A stretch of 64,000 nt of DNA from Aphrocallistes beatrix (GCA_963281255.1 OY725493.1:1487550-1551549), one strand, 5' to 3'; shown: positions 20,813 through 31,918, counted from the stretch's first letter. A program made the numbers and translations. Notes: a model not told the origin generated them from the letters alone.

Positions 20813-21628
20813 CTATTTACTAACCTTGTCCGTACTTTCCAAATCCTGCTGCACTCCATACACAATCCACTTCCATATCATTCCTTGTGAATGGGAGAGC
20901 GGGTCCCCCAGCTGGTACAAGAGGGCCGCCAGCCTAACTGCTATCATGACCGTAGCTGCTAGAGTGAGGAGTGCGAGGGGGTCTAGCTCAAGGGTTCCTA
21001 CTTGAGACAGGCCTATCAAGATGCCCAGTAGCAGACTGATCCTGGTAGCAGCTACGAACTTGATCAGCTCATGCTCACTAGCTAGAGGCGAATTGGTTAT
21101 GAGACGTGAAAATGTGATTCCCCAGCTAGTACCAGACCCTCGAATCGTCCCGATCAGTGCCATCACTGTCCACGAATTAGGGTAGAGCTTCGCAGCCTGT
21201 AGCACTCCGAGATGGACGTTTACCGCTCGCTTCACCTCATGAATTACTTCTAGCAGAATCCGTACGGGGAGGAGGTTGAGGAGGGTGTAGACAGCGTCGA
21301 TTGGGGAGAAGAAGACCAGGTACCAGACGAGGAAGGATATAAATAGGTCCGCGGGGTTAGTACACACTTCTACCGGAGGGATTCCGAGGAGCGAATTACT
21401 TAGAATTGAGCCGAATTGAGAAACGATGAAATGAGTTGCGCAGGAAGCAATGGGGTAATTGAGAGCGAAATTGCGTCCATTCACTTCACTCTGTCTCAGT
21501 TTATACGCAACTAATATTGAATGTACAATGCTGTAAATACGTTTATCGACACCTACTTCCATCCATTCCCCAGCTGTGTGCAGCGAGTTCATTGCAGTCG
21601 TGAACGTGCTGAATGAATCAGATGTCAT
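20813..21628 (-). CDS. TMEM38B: TRIC-type trimeric intracellular cation channel (TMEM38)
   Basis: Single exon, 271 aa. TRIC channels conduct K+ across the ER/SR membrane as counter-ions for Ca2+ release. Seen: FALNYPIASCATHFIVSQFGSILSNSLLGIPP (family pattern of P-x-SW-x-C-x-x-x-F-G-x-x-x-x-x-x-L-L-G-x-P), FLVWYLVFFSPIDAVY (matching the WYLIFFCPLDLFY block), LPVRILLEVIHEVKRAVNVHLGV (the K/E-V-x-R segment that contacts phosphoinositide), and GTIRGSGTSWGITFSRLI (the KGSG motif). About seven hydrophobic segments are present. The A or B subtype cannot be assigned firmly. ATG at 21628-21626. Confidence 0.9.
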   Translation of the reverse strand: MTSDSFSTFTTAMNSLHTAGEWMEVGVDKRIYSIVHSILVAYKLRQSEVNGRNFALNYPIASCATHFIVSQFGSILSNSLLGIPPVEVCTNPADLFISFLVWYLVFFSPIDAVYTLLNLLPVRILLEVIHEVKRAVNVHLGVLQAAKLYPNSWTVMALIGTIRGSGTSWGITFSRLITNSPLASEHELIKFVAATRISLLLGILIGLSQVGTLELDPLALLTLAATVMIAVRLAALLYQLGDPLSHSQGMIWKWIVYGVQQDLESTDKVSK

Positions 21629-22897
21629 TTCTTGTTTAATTCCAGGAATATGCTATAGAGCTAGGAAACCAGATCTTAGCAAAGGGAGCTATCATAAGAG
21701 AAAGTAAAAGTATTTGTATGTAGGACGAAGAACTAATTGGTATTTGCAGAAAGCATACGCAAACATAATTCTCAAAAAACCAAAGGTCGGTTTCGTATAA
21801 CCAATTCCCTAATGACTAATTAGTTGTGTGGATGTGCATATGTGTGATGTGAGCTATATTCTTTCATGAATGATGCGTAAAGGAGAAGCCACCAACTCCA
21901 TTCTTAGAGGAATTCTAAGTGAATTCTTACTATCATAAAATGGCTTATGATAACTATGTAGAGTACTTCGCGTTACCCTCACTGACCCAGTAATCAAACT
22001 CAGTGATGTTGGCAAATAAGTGATTTATGAGAAACAAATAAATGATTTGAGAATATTTAGTTAGTGTGAATGTACTTGTAACGCTAATTTAGATTCAATG
22101 AGTCTCGTGAGAAATACATTTATCACACATGGCCCTAGCTATAAGATATTAAGGACATACGTACCTAATTTACGGAATGGTATTCCGGGAAATTTGAGTA
22201 TCTAATTTACGAAACTTGACGGAACCGTTCCGTTAAGTTCCGTAAATTAGGCATGTCCGTGCCGATATTAAACATCTATAAAAGATATTTTGTGGTTCAT
22301 TATTAGCTGAATTGTTGTTCAGAATAATTCTACATAAATGTTAGTTCGAATAACAAGAAAGCATACTATATAAAAATACAAAATACAAGTTAGAAATGAG
22401 ATTTGCTCTAACTGGAAAACAACAACCACTCTGACTAGAACATCCTTCATTTATAGAATTATCATGATTTAATTTTAAGATATACATATATCATTGTTCT
22501 TTGTAAACCAACTAAACCAGAGTTTATGACACTGAATCTTTTGGTTACTCTTGGACTAGTTAATATTTTCAAAAAGGAAAAACAGGCTAGCTATTATATA
22601 GCATCACAATTGGGAATTGTCATCGATGCAAATTCTATAGATATTTGATGGTTCATGGAATGTTGTCTAGTTACGCAATGAGGATAATGATTCATTGAAT
22701 ACCTACATCGATTAGAAAGTACAAATTTGAACTGAAAATCGAAAGTGCCCAATTGACTAGTTTGTACAAAGAAAAGTAAAACAAAACATCAATTATAAGT
22801 ATGAATAAAAAAATATACAACAAATTTCACACAACTCTTGAATAAAAAAATAGTTAATTTCAAAGTAATGAAAGCTTGGAACACAATATGATATGAC
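21629..22897. other. Intergenic spacer with a short inverted repeat
   Basis: AT-rich spacer. About 22153-22177 (GGACATACGTACCTAATTTACGG region) is inverted at 22238-22258 (TTCCGTAAATTAGGCATGTCC), bounding a roughly 106-bp MITE-like hairpin rich in CGGAAC. No gene recognised. Confidence 0.45.
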
Positions 22898-24427
22898 CTA
22901 AGAGGCTTGAACATCCTTGTCCAATCTACGGTATTTTATCGGAATAAATACAAGGATTGGAACAACACCAAAGAAGGAAGCAGTTTGGCACCAGTTCATC
23001 CAAGCTGTTCCAAGTTGAGGAAACAGAGCGAGCATTAGAAACACGAATCCAACCAGATTGTTAGCCAATGTGAGTACAATGGTACTGGTAGCCTCTGCGA
23101 TTGGATATCCTACCTCGGCACTCAGCTCGTAATATATACTAATGGTACCTCTCAGGAACAGCACTAAAATAATCCCGGTTAGATATATGACCAAATATGT
23201 ACTGGATCCTACTTGGATTATTTCGCTGCAAAAGAGTGTGAATAACAGTGCAAACACTCCTGCTACAAACATACATATGACGAGAAAGGTTTTCTTCCAT
23301 CTAGGTAACAAATCTGAAACAAACCCAACTACTATGGTACTAATAGATCCTGCAATTGTAGAATAGAAGCCAAGCCAGCCTACAAACATTTGAGTTACTT
23401 GAATCTCCTTCAGCTTGGAAAGGTTCGGATAGAGAAATGAGGACCATGCTGAGTTCACACCAGTCGCTATCCCGTAACACACGAACAGAACCCAGAAAGC
23501 AGGATTTCTAATAAGAAGAAACAAAGTGTCTCTGAAGTTCGACCGCTTCTCTTCAGCGGTAACACTGGGAGGGTGTTTAGGTCGGGAGGGGTAGTAGATG
23601 AGAATGAGGAGGAAGAGGAGGCCACAAATGCCAGCTTGCACATAGAGCATGTGGAGTATATCCGTCCTAACTTCTGATACCACAGCAGAAGATATGTTGG
23701 CAGTGCGATTATTACCTACTGTCTCATTAACTTGACGGACCATGAGAGGCCCTATTATGAATGAAGTTGCAACGCCTAAAGAAAGAGAAGATCCTCCAAT
23801 GCCAGTAGCTAGCGTTCGTTGATTATAAGGGAACCAGTTCGCAGATATGGTCGTGCTACCACCCATCGCAATAGGACCAGCCAATCCATTCAAGAAATGA
23901 GCAATGTGCATTAAGACGGTAGCGACAGGATATGCAGTTGTGAATATTCTCAGTGCCGCACCAGCAAAAGTTAGAGCCATGGCTATTAAAACGCCGTACC
24001 TCAATCCGAGCTTTTTTATCACCGCTGGGAAGAGAAGAATTCCTGGAATGAAAGCGATGGAACCCCAGTTAGAGAGGAGAGCAATAGTGGACCCCCCTCT
24101 ATCCCATTTGTAGACTAGCTCTGCAGAATCAGCTATGGGTGCCCAAGTATTCCATATTACACATTGCATGAAGGTGAAAGCACAGAATAACAGCAAGATG
24201 TAGAAACGTACTAAAGATGTGCGCGGTTTCCATTCAGTCTCTGGTTTTGGATTATTATACAACAATTTTATTCTCTCCCCTAAAAAATTGGATTTGGGCG
24301 GGCCATTGATCGCATAACAGTTCCGCTGACTATCACTTTCACTCGGATTAAGATCAGAAGCTAGAGAAACATCAGAGGTTGTACCGTAGAATTTTTGGTT
24401 TGATATTTCCTTTTCAATATGTGTCAT
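22898..24427 (-). CDS. SLC49A4: SLC49A4 (DIRC2)-like MFS transporter, copy 1
   Basis: Single exon, 509 aa, 12 predicted membrane helices with a hydrophilic N-terminal tail of about 75 residues. Helix 1 reads FYILLLFCAFTFMQCVIWNTWAPIADSA, matching the DIRC2 signature (LQGLVWNTWGPIQNSA). HFLNGLAGPIAMGGSTTISANWFPYNQRTLATGIG matches the NGLAGPxxMNAxxxxSxxWFxxxERATATAI block. The helix 6-7 loop carries basic residues, and several NxT/S sites occur in an external loop. SLC49A4 is a lysosomal H+-driven transporter reported to move pyridoxine in mammals. It is in tandem with a close paralogue at 25067, and a 591-bp central part is almost identical between them. The N-terminal tail could hold a sorting motif but none is obvious. 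Confidence 0.88.
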   Translation of the reverse strand: MTHIEKEISNQKFYGTTSDVSLASDLNPSESDSQRNCYAINGPPKSNFLGERIKLLYNNPKPETEWKPRTSLVRFYILLLFCAFTFMQCVIWNTWAPIADSAELVYKWDRGGSTIALLSNWGSIAFIPGILLFPAVIKKLGLRYGVLIAMALTFAGAALRIFTTAYPVATVLMHIAHFLNGLAGPIAMGGSTTISANWFPYNQRTLATGIGGSSLSLGVATSFIIGPLMVRQVNETVGNNRTANISSAVVSEVRTDILHMLYVQAGICGLLFLLILIYYPSRPKHPPSVTAEEKRSNFRDTLFLLIRNPAFWVLFVCYGIATGVNSAWSSFLYPNLSKLKEIQVTQMFVGWLGFYSTIAGSISTIVVGFVSDLLPRWKKTFLVICMFVAGVFALLFTLFCSEIIQVGSSTYLVIYLTGIILVLFLRGTISIYYELSAEVGYPIAEATSTIVLTLANNLVGFVFLMLALFPQLGTAWMNWCQTASFFGVVPILVFIPIKYRRLDKDVQAS

Positions 24428-25066
24428 TACAAGTGCAACGTACTATTCATCAGAATTCTACATGCAAACAATTAATAATTGAAATACCAAAGTAAACAAA
24501 TATTCCGGGTTTCAAACGCGACCTTTGATCCGGATTAAATAAATGTTATGCCAAGTACAAGCTGAACAAACGTTTTGAAAGTTCATTTAAAATAACCTCT
24601 GAATTCCAGGATATGTTCCATAAGCAAAAAAAATCAGAACAAAATCATATAGCACGGTACTTGTATTTTAGAGTGTTCAATTCCTGGCAAATATGTTGCT
24701 ATCACCTTAGCTAGGGTTCCACCTAGGCGATGAGGGACCCAAAGGTGTGTGATCAATACCAATAGATCTGGGTACGCAAAAAACACAAGTTGTTTTAGGC
24801 CCATATCATAAAAGCTGGTTGAACCTTGAATCTACCAGCCATAACACTACAGCATAGTATTCCTAGTAATTGGTATCAATTAACATCTTTATTTTTCATA
24901 ACAATGAATCAAAAATCAAAAATCCAATATAAATATATTAAGATCACAATACTAATTACACTAATGTTTGTAGACCAATATGTAAAAAAACGAATATACA
25001 GTACATATCTACAAATGTACGCATGGCGTTAATATATGCCAATGCATTGATTCTGGATAATTTGTG
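24428..25066. other. Spacer between tandem transporters
   Basis: Between the 5' end of copy 1 and the 3' end of copy 2. No repeat, gene or RNA recognised. The 68-codon open frame at 24826 is AT-rich and unconvincing. Confidence 0.5.
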
Positions 25067-26584
25067 TTAAGTCTTTTTATCTTTGTCCAATCTACGGTAA
25101 CGAATTGGAGTAAAAAGGAGAAGTGGAACAACTCCAAAGAAAGAAGCGGCTTGACACCAGTTCATCCAAGCAGTGCCAAGTTGTGGAAATTGAGCGAACA
25201 GAAGAAAAACAAATCCGAATAAATTATTCGAAAGTGTGAGTATAATAGTGCTGGTAGCTTCTGGGGCGGGGTAGCCTACTTCAGCACTCAGCTCGTAATA
25301 GATTGCAACCGTAGCGTTAACAAACAGCGTTAAAAGAATCCCGGTTAGATATATGACCAAATATGTACTGGATCCTACTTGGATTATTTCGCTGCAAAAG
25401 AGTGTGAATAACAGTGCAAACACTCCTGCTACAAACATACATATGACGAGAAAGGTTTTCTTCCATCTAGGTAACAAATCTGAAACAAACCCAACTACTA
25501 TGGTACTAATAGATCCTGCAATTGTAGAATAGAAGCCAAGCCAGCCTACAAACATTTGAGTTACTTGAATCTCCTTCAGCTTGGAAAGGTTCGGATAGAG
25601 AAATGAGGACCATGCTGAGTTCACACCAGTCGCTATCCCGTAACACACGAACAGAACCCAGAAAGCAGGATTTCTAATAAGAAGAAACAAAGTGTCTCTG
25701 AAGTTCGACCGCTTCTCTTCAGCGGTAACACTGGGAGGGTGTTTAGGTCGGGAGGGGTAGTAGATGAGAATGAGGAGGAAGAGGAGGCCACAAATGCCAG
25801 CTTGCACATAGAGCATGTGGAGTATATCCGTCCTAACTTCTGATACCACAGCAGAAGATATGTTGGCAGTGCGATTATTACCTGCTGTCTCATTAACTTG
25901 ACGGACCATGAGAGGCCCTATTATGAACGAGAAGGCTACACCTAGATAGTTAGCAGAACCTGAAATGCCAGTAGCTAGCGTTCTCTCGTTACATGGAAAC
26001 CAATTCGCAGAGATGGTAGTACCGGCACCCATTGAAGCAGGTCCTGCAAAACCGTTTAGGAAGTGGCCAATATGCATCAAGACGGTGGCGGCAGGATATG
26101 CAGTTGTGAATATTCGCAAGGTAGCTCCAACAAATGTAAAAGCCATTCCAAATAAAACACCATATCTCAATCCTAACTTGCTTATCACTACTGGAAAGAA
26201 GAAAGTCGCCGGCACGAAAGCGATAGGACCCCAGTTAGAGAGGAGTGCAATGGTGGAACCACCCTTGGGCCAATTGTACACCAACTCTGCAGAATCAGCG
26301 ATAGGCCCCCACGTATTCCAGACCATGCCTTGCATGAAAGTGAACCCGGAGAATAGCAACAAGATATAGAAGCGCACGAAAGATTTACGTGGTTTGGCCA
26401 GTGGTTGGATTTTTGAGAGGAGCAAACTGTTAGTCTCTACACTAGAATCGGTCTCAGATGATTCATTGATCGTTTTATAGTTCCTTTGGAAATCTCCTGA
26501 AATGGAAGAAGGGGATAGAGAATCGTGCACTATTGCTCCGTATTGAGTTTGATTCTCCTCTTTTGACATTATTCTTCCAATCAA
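25067..26584 (-). CDS. SLC49A4: SLC49A4 (DIRC2)-like MFS transporter, copy 2
   Basis: Single exon, 505 aa, same architecture as its neighbour: variable hydrophilic N-terminus, FTFMQGMVWNTWGPIADSAELVY, HFLNGFAGPASMGAGTTISANWFPCNERTLATG, and 12 helices. WNTWGP and NERTLATG are closer to the vertebrate consensus than in copy 1, so this may be the more conserved member. A better start is the internal ATG at residue 6 (MSKEENQTQYG), since the first five residues look untranslated, but either is possible. The middle third is virtually identical to copy 1 in DNA, whereas both ends have diverged, which indicates gene conversion after tandem duplication. Expected role: lysosomal vitamin or metabolite transport. 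Confidence 0.88.
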   Translation of the reverse strand: MIGRIMSKEENQTQYGAIVHDSLSPSSISGDFQRNYKTINESSETDSSVETNSLLLSKIQPLAKPRKSFVRFYILLLFSGFTFMQGMVWNTWGPIADSAELVYNWPKGGSTIALLSNWGPIAFVPATFFFPVVISKLGLRYGVLFGMAFTFVGATLRIFTTAYPAATVLMHIGHFLNGFAGPASMGAGTTISANWFPCNERTLATGISGSANYLGVAFSFIIGPLMVRQVNETAGNNRTANISSAVVSEVRTDILHMLYVQAGICGLLFLLILIYYPSRPKHPPSVTAEEKRSNFRDTLFLLIRNPAFWVLFVCYGIATGVNSAWSSFLYPNLSKLKEIQVTQMFVGWLGFYSTIAGSISTIVVGFVSDLLPRWKKTFLVICMFVAGVFALLFTLFCSEIIQVGSSTYLVIYLTGILLTLFVNATVAIYYELSAEVGYPAPEATSTIILTLSNNLFGFVFLLFAQFPQLGTAWMNWCQAASFFGVVPLLLFTPIRYRRLDKDKKT

Positions 26585-27049
26585 AGTGAAATAAGGCTGC
26601 AGATATATTAACTAAATAATCGGGAGACTTGGCAATGTTTCAATTGAATAAAGATAACTCAGCTATAAGACGTATGAATGTTTTAACTTTGGATTATACT
26701 ATTAGCCTATGAAATTGGTGAAACAATTGAAAATTGATATTCTTCTATTATTTCATTACCAGTTAGGTTAAAAAACAATGAATCCAATTTTTCGATAATT
26801 CTTTTGGTGCGCTTCCTACACAATTTAGATAGTGATTTATTCGTGTAGGTTCAGCTGTTAATGTAAATGCATGTAGGATTATATATATATAGCTTTGATT
26901 TCAATACATACATGCTAAATCCTCCTGATTATGCGGGATTTGTGATACAGAATAAGCTAATAAACTAAATTAATCCAAATGTGCCAAAAATGCCATTTTA
27001 TCCTGAAAGATAGAGAGATGACCTCGTGGTATGGACGGTGTTCCATATA
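26585..27049. other. Intergenic spacer
   Basis: AT-rich sequence upstream of SLC49A4 copy 2. No feature recognised before the foldback element. Confidence 0.5.
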
Positions 27050-27822
27050 CAGGGTGACCCATAAGTTCTGTTACAAGCTTCATTAGGTATAAAATCTCTT
27101 ATACTCAAACGATCTTAGTTATTATGGTCCTTAGAGATTGTAATTCGAATATCCTTAATGATTTTAAAAGATTTTTCGATTCTATGACTTAGAAATGTGT
27201 TTTGTATGGTGAGTTTTGAGAAAAAAAAATGTGTCCTGGACCGCAGCGAAAATCGTGAATCAGGCCCCACTGCTTTTCAAGTTATCTTTCCAGAGTCTTC
27301 AAATTCTAGGAAAAATTAGCTCACACATTTCCCTCGCGAACTCTAAATTTGTAGAGATATAAGATGTTCAGATCAGTGCATTTTGAAGACCATTTGGATC
27401 ATATTTTTCTGTGATGTGAAAAAAAGTGCCATTTTGGGGAATTTTGCAAAATGTACCTAATTTGAACTGCGACTGAATAACTTTTTCTCGTTTCTGATAA
27501 CGAATTCAGTGGATTTATGAAATCTTTTTATGGCGAAGAAAGGTACCTGGTGCTAAATCGTCATGGGACATCGATTATGAAGACATTTTTTACAGAAGCA
27601 GTGGGGCCTGATTCACGATTTTCGCTGCGGTCCAGGACACATTTTTTTTCTCTCAAAACTCACCATACAAAACACATTTCTAAGTCATAGAATCGAAAAA
27701 TCTTTTAAAATCATTGAGGATATTCGAATTACAATCTCTAAGGACCATAATAACTAAGATCGTTTGAGTACAAGAAATTTTATACCTAATGAAGCTTGTA
27801 ACAGAACTTATGGGTCACCCTG
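27050..27822. mobile_element. Tc1/mariner-type foldback element with TA duplication
   Basis: 773 bp. The ends CAGGGTGACCCATAAGTTCT are inverted and each abuts a TA (27048-27049, 27823-27824). The arms are long, about 228 bp each (27050-27278 and 27596-27822), with few mismatches, and surround a roughly 320-bp unique core with no transposase frame. TA target and CAGGGTG termini fit a non-autonomous IS630/Tc1/mariner element. Confidence 0.85.
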
Positions 27823-28150
27823 TACATACATATATACCATGTATGGAAAATCCATGGAAGATCCGGTAGAAACGAGATCTCGACAGTTATAATATTCGGT
27901 ATTTCACCATGAAGATTTTAAATTTCAAATCTAGAAAGCTCTAAAATAAATTTTTCAAAATATTTCAAATGATTGAATTTTCGTATCGCATCCTTCTAGG
28001 CACTTTCTTGGAACTGCACTATGTCGAACTATATCCAATACAATCTAATACATACAATCTAATACAATTATAATATACATACATAGGTTTAGTAATACGT
28101 AGTTCAAACATAGAAGTTGATACCAAAACACAGTTTGGAAACTAAATAAT

Positions 28151-29362
28151 TCAAAACAACTGAATACAGTGTCCATAGTTATGAGAAACTACAACTATTC
28201 TGTTTTCTGAATCAATAACAATTCCTGTCGGTCTGAGCAATTCTCCTGGTCCTCTCCCTTCTGTTCTCTTACCGAACTTGTGAATCAGTTCGCCGTTAGG
28301 AGAAAGTACGTACACACAACTATCTGAGTAGTCACTCAACAAGATGTTGTTCTGTAAATCGAGACAGAAGTACCGTGGACTAGCTTTTTGACCTTCCAGA
28401 AGTAACAACTTTCTGGTGAACTGGTGTGAATAATTGTAGTAACGGATTAGTTGATCATCTGGTTCCAACAGAACGATTTCTTCAGCGGTCAGTTTGATAT
28501 CTCGGGGGCTCACATCAGAAATATATGAACTAAATTCAAGATTAATATCCAAACACTGAACGCGTCTGTTGTCACATTCACACACGTATATCCGTCCATT
28601 CTCTGTTGAGACAGCAACGCCTGTAGGAGAAACAAACTCCAATTCATTTTTTCCTTCCTTGCCGACTGATTGTAAGAGTTTCCCCTCAGCAGTGTACACT
28701 TTGAGGGAGTGCCCACTCCGCTGCGTAATATACACTTTTTGCTGCCCAGTGCATATACCATATGGCTTATCCATCTCCTCATTAAACTCGAATAATAATT
28801 GATAAGATTGGGTGAAGACTTGAACTCGGTCGTTTCCGCCATCACACACAAATACGTTCTTAGTTTGCGAATCAATACAGATGGATTGAGGATAATAGAA
28901 AACTCCAGGCGCTGACCATTTCTTTATGGCGTGTCTGCCTGCTGCCAAGACCAGTTCTCCTTTCTTCTTGTAATCTGGTACAGGGCAAACTCGAATCGAG
29001 CCTACCTCCCCAATTCTACCCTCAAAATCCCACTCCAGCACTACAATCCCCATGCTAGCTCTGTCCTCCTTAAATCTCTCTCTTACCTCCCTCACACGGG
29101 AATCCGATTGGGCTACACGGCGCTTCGAGGTTTCTCTTTCTTTGCTGGGCATTTCCGTTTCTTTCGACTGAGTTAGCTTTTCCGTCTGATCTGCTCTTTC
29201 TTCTCCTTTGTAGATCTCCTCGAGCTGCTGTAACTCTGAGAGAAGGGTCGTTTCTCTCTCCTGCAGCACCTGGTGAGCCCGAGCAAACCTAGTTCGAATC
29301 TTCTTCCTCACATTCTCCACCTGAGACAGAAAGGAATCTTCTACCACAGGGACACTAGCCAT
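28151..29362 (-). CDS. NHL-repeat protein with N-terminal coiled coil (TRIM-NHL-like, no RING)
   Basis: Single exon, 403 aa. Residues about 10-115 are charged and heptad-like (FARAHQVLQERETTLLSELQQLEEIYKGE), predicting a coiled coil. From about 150 there are NHL/beta-propeller repeats: YYPQSICIDSQTKNVFVCDGGNDRVQVF, KPYGIC...VYITQRSGHSLKVY, SPTGVAVSTENGRIYVCECDNRRVQCL, PRYFCLDLQNNILLSDYSDSCVYVLSPNGELIHKFG, and LRPTGIVIDSENRIVVVS. No RING or B-box is encoded in frame upstream, so it is not a complete TRIM protein. NHL propellers bind RNA or protein; the partner is unknown. A paralogue is at 44562-45761 and a decayed third copy at about 58527. Confidence 0.85.
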   Translation of the reverse strand: MASVPVVEDSFLSQVENVRKKIRTRFARAHQVLQERETTLLSELQQLEEIYKGEERADQTEKLTQSKETEMPSKERETSKRRVAQSDSRVREVRERFKEDRASMGIVVLEWDFEGRIGEVGSIRVCPVPDYKKKGELVLAAGRHAIKKWSAPGVFYYPQSICIDSQTKNVFVCDGGNDRVQVFTQSYQLLFEFNEEMDKPYGICTGQQKVYITQRSGHSLKVYTAEGKLLQSVGKEGKNELEFVSPTGVAVSTENGRIYVCECDNRRVQCLDINLEFSSYISDVSPRDIKLTAEEIVLLEPDDQLIRYYNYSHQFTRKLLLLEGQKASPRYFCLDLQNNILLSDYSDSCVYVLSPNGELIHKFGKRTEGRGPGELLRPTGIVIDSENRIVVVSHNYGHCIQLF

Positions 29363-29682
29363 AACAATCTAAATAAATATACTTCTAATAGGCGAAGTCC
29401 GTTACATGAACAGTAAAAGCGACTGCCATTGCCTTAGTGCAAGGGTTTTCTCTTTTTTTATCATACGACCCGGCCCTTACAAATTTAAATGTTCTCACGA
29501 CCTCCCATAAAATTACAAATGTTCATCAGAGCTCTGACAATATTAATTCATATACTAGACGTATATCTAAGAAAATTAACATACAATTCTAATTCCAATG
29601 AATAAATAAGACAAATATTACTAAGAAATGTTATAAAAAATTTTGAAGAGTATAATATACACATTTCAATTTGTTTATAAAT

Positions 29683-31090
29683 TCAGATTAGTTCAACTGA
29701 AATTTTGAGAGTAATTTTATCGTGTTTGGAGTATTTCTTCTGTAATAGATCGGCATGTGGAATGAATTCAGGTTGACCTAAACCATCATTCCTCTCAGTA
29801 CTTGGTTTACTAAAACATTCAGAATACTCCTTTATACTTTCCTCTGTAATCTCACCTTTCATCTCGTAATTATCTTTAGCATCAAGCTGGTTGGTGAGTA
29901 CCATGGAGTATTTGTACCTGATAGGCCATTTAAGTGTGTCATCCCATTCTCCTTTCATAATGTGAAGAAATACACCGACATAGCATTCTGTTCGATTCCA
30001 TTGAATTAGTCCTTGAAACTTGTATAATCCCACATAGAACGGATCACTGTATGAGTCTTCCTTTTGGCATATTTTAGCTTTTACTCCATCAATTTTCAAT
30101 TCGAGATTTCCTTTCAGTACGAAACTCGAAATCGTAGCTAGTGACGATTGTCTCTCTAAATCCTTTCTTTTCAATTCTTCATTCTCTTTTTCCAAATAGA
30201 GTATCTTCATTCTAAGCACTTCATTATCGCTATCTTGTCTTGCCACTTTACTGACTGTGAATTTCAGATGCTTATGCACATCTTCTTTCTCATGTTGTTC
30301 TAGCATTCTTCTCTGAACCTTAACTTCACACCCGTATTGAGAATAAGGACACTCGGTTTCTTGGAGAGGACACTCTTGACTGAGATGAATAGATTTTTTT
30401 TTCCTTTTCACTCGAAATTCTTCACTGCATTTATTCGGACATGGAATAGGGAATTCTATACATACTTCTAGATGTTCAGTCATGAAACAAGCTTTCACAC
30501 CAATACTACAGTATTCACACTTGACAGTTCTCATGGGACAACATGTCCTGTGTGTTTCTATTCCCCTTCTCTCCACTTCAATCACTTCTCCTCTCTCATC
30601 TCTACATCCCAGAGGACAAGCCACAGGAAATAACTCACACTCTTGGAGATGATTTAGTAGCTCGTTCAGTTCATTTGTCCAATCACAGCCTTTGTTCTTC
30701 AATGGACAATAAATCTAAATATTTATATACAGTTTTATAAGCTAAATATATTAAATTAAGCAAGAATACAGTCATGAATACCTACATACTCAAAATAACC
30801 TGTTTCTCGTTAACTGTTTCACGACTCAATTGAGATGAGCGTTTGTTTACATCTTTTGGTGTACAAACAGAGCATCTGAGATCTTGTTTACCATCTTTCT
30901 CAAACAAATATGCATCTCTTAACATTCCTCTGCAGTAGTTACAGAGTAGAAACTTAGCTTCTACTTTTTCTGTTATCTCTTCCACTAACAACTCTGTTCT
31001 CCATCCTCCGTAACTACCATCATCTCGTCTCACATACACAAACTTGTTGATTTCTGAGTCAGGTTCTGGTATAGAGGTTTTCTCCGCCAT
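29683..31090 (-). CDS. TRAF-like protein: degenerate RING, TRAF zinc fingers, MATH domain (2 exons)
   Basis: Exon 1 is 31090-30800 and exon 2 is 30714-29683. Splicing at CAG/GTTATT with acceptor ATTTAG keeps the frame and gives about 440 aa. Exon 1 has a reduced RING-like module (LLCNYCRGMLRDAY...LRCSVC) with two CxxC pairs but no clear His or central pairs. Exon 2 carries TRAF-type zinc fingers (CPLKNKGCDW, CPLGCRDERGEV, CEYCSIGVKACFMTEHLEVC, CPYSQYGCEV), a coiled coil (EVLRMKILYLEKENEELKRK) and a C-terminal MATH domain ending in GLGQPEFIPHADLL...DKITLKISVELI. TRAF proteins link receptors to NF-kB and JNK signalling. The incomplete RING suggests adaptor rather than ligase function. The donor is slightly weak. 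Confidence 0.85.
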
Positions 31091-31188
31091 TTTTCGCTCG
31101 TAACAATTCAGAGCAGGATTCGCTTGTCACTACAAAGCTGAGCATTAATTATTGGATGGATAATAATATAAAATAGATTATATTAATA

Positions 31189-31293
31189 CAGGGCCGGCGG
31201 AACTGGTCCGGCTTTGGCCGGACCAACTTCCACTTTGGCCGGACCAACTTCCGCTTTGGCCGGACCAATAAAAAGTTGCTTCCGCCGGGCCTG
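31189..31293. mobile_element. Tiny MITE-like element with CAGGGCCGGCGGAA ends
   Basis: 105 bp. CAGGGCCGGCGGAA at the left is inverted as TTCCGCCGGGCCTG at the right, with one mismatch. Inside, GCTTTGGCCGGACCAACTTC is repeated nearly three times. The pentamer TAATA flanks both ends, a possible 5-bp duplication. There is no 8-bp duplication, so the superfamily is open. Confidence 0.55.
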
Positions 31294-31460
31294 TAATATG
31301 AATTCTACTTTCATTGCTGAGTTGCATATACTATCATATTTCGTCAAAAGCGTCGGAAGTGAGTATTTTACCTCGGCCGTCTCCGGTTAAGAGGAATATA
31401 ATTCAAGTTTATATATAGCCTACTGTATATAAGGCCTGTTGCATGAAAAAATGCCCCCCC

Positions 31461-31682
31461 GTGAAAAAATGCCCCCACCATGGATATTCTAAAGTATGCC
31501 AATGCTTATACAAAACATTTTGAATGCTATTTGGCTTCTATTCGTTTATTAAAGCATTGCAAATCAACAAACTAGTCGTGTGAAGTAATAACAATGACTT
31601 TCATAAATGTATCGTATATAAATAGTATCAGCAATATTTAGTGTTAAACTCAAGAATATCCATGGTGGGGGCATTTTTTCAC
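31461..31682. mobile_element. 222-bp MITE with 28-bp terminal inverted repeats
   Basis: GTGAAAAAATGCCCCCACCA and the following GGATATTCT at the left are exactly inverted at 31651-31682. The left end is preceded by a second partial copy of the same motif (31444-31460). The interior is AT-rich with no coding capacity. Confidence 0.7.
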
Positions 31683-31910
31683 TTAGAAGTGACCCTAAAC
31701 GGCCTCTGAAAATCACCAAATTTGAAACAAATATAACCAATTGCGCAACCATATGGTGACTAATCTAAATTTTAACAACGGATATGGGTACTTTGACATC
31801 ATATTTATATATCCTGGTAATACATTCCTAATCTCTATTGTGCTTTGTTAATGATTTAAGGCAGCTCATGTATTAGTTCAACCATCTTCTACCACATCCT
31901 TAGTCCCAAG
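31683..31910. repeat. Truncated relative of the 7943-9027 inverted repeat
   Basis: Shares order and wording with the right arm of the 1.08-kb element: GGTGACTAATC, AACGGATAT, GGTACTTTGA, ATATTTATATATCCTGGTAATACATTC, then a TATTAGTTCAACC-like segment. About 70 to 75% similar by eye. It lies wedged between two other MITEs. Confidence 0.6.
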
Positions 31911-31918
31911 TTTATATA

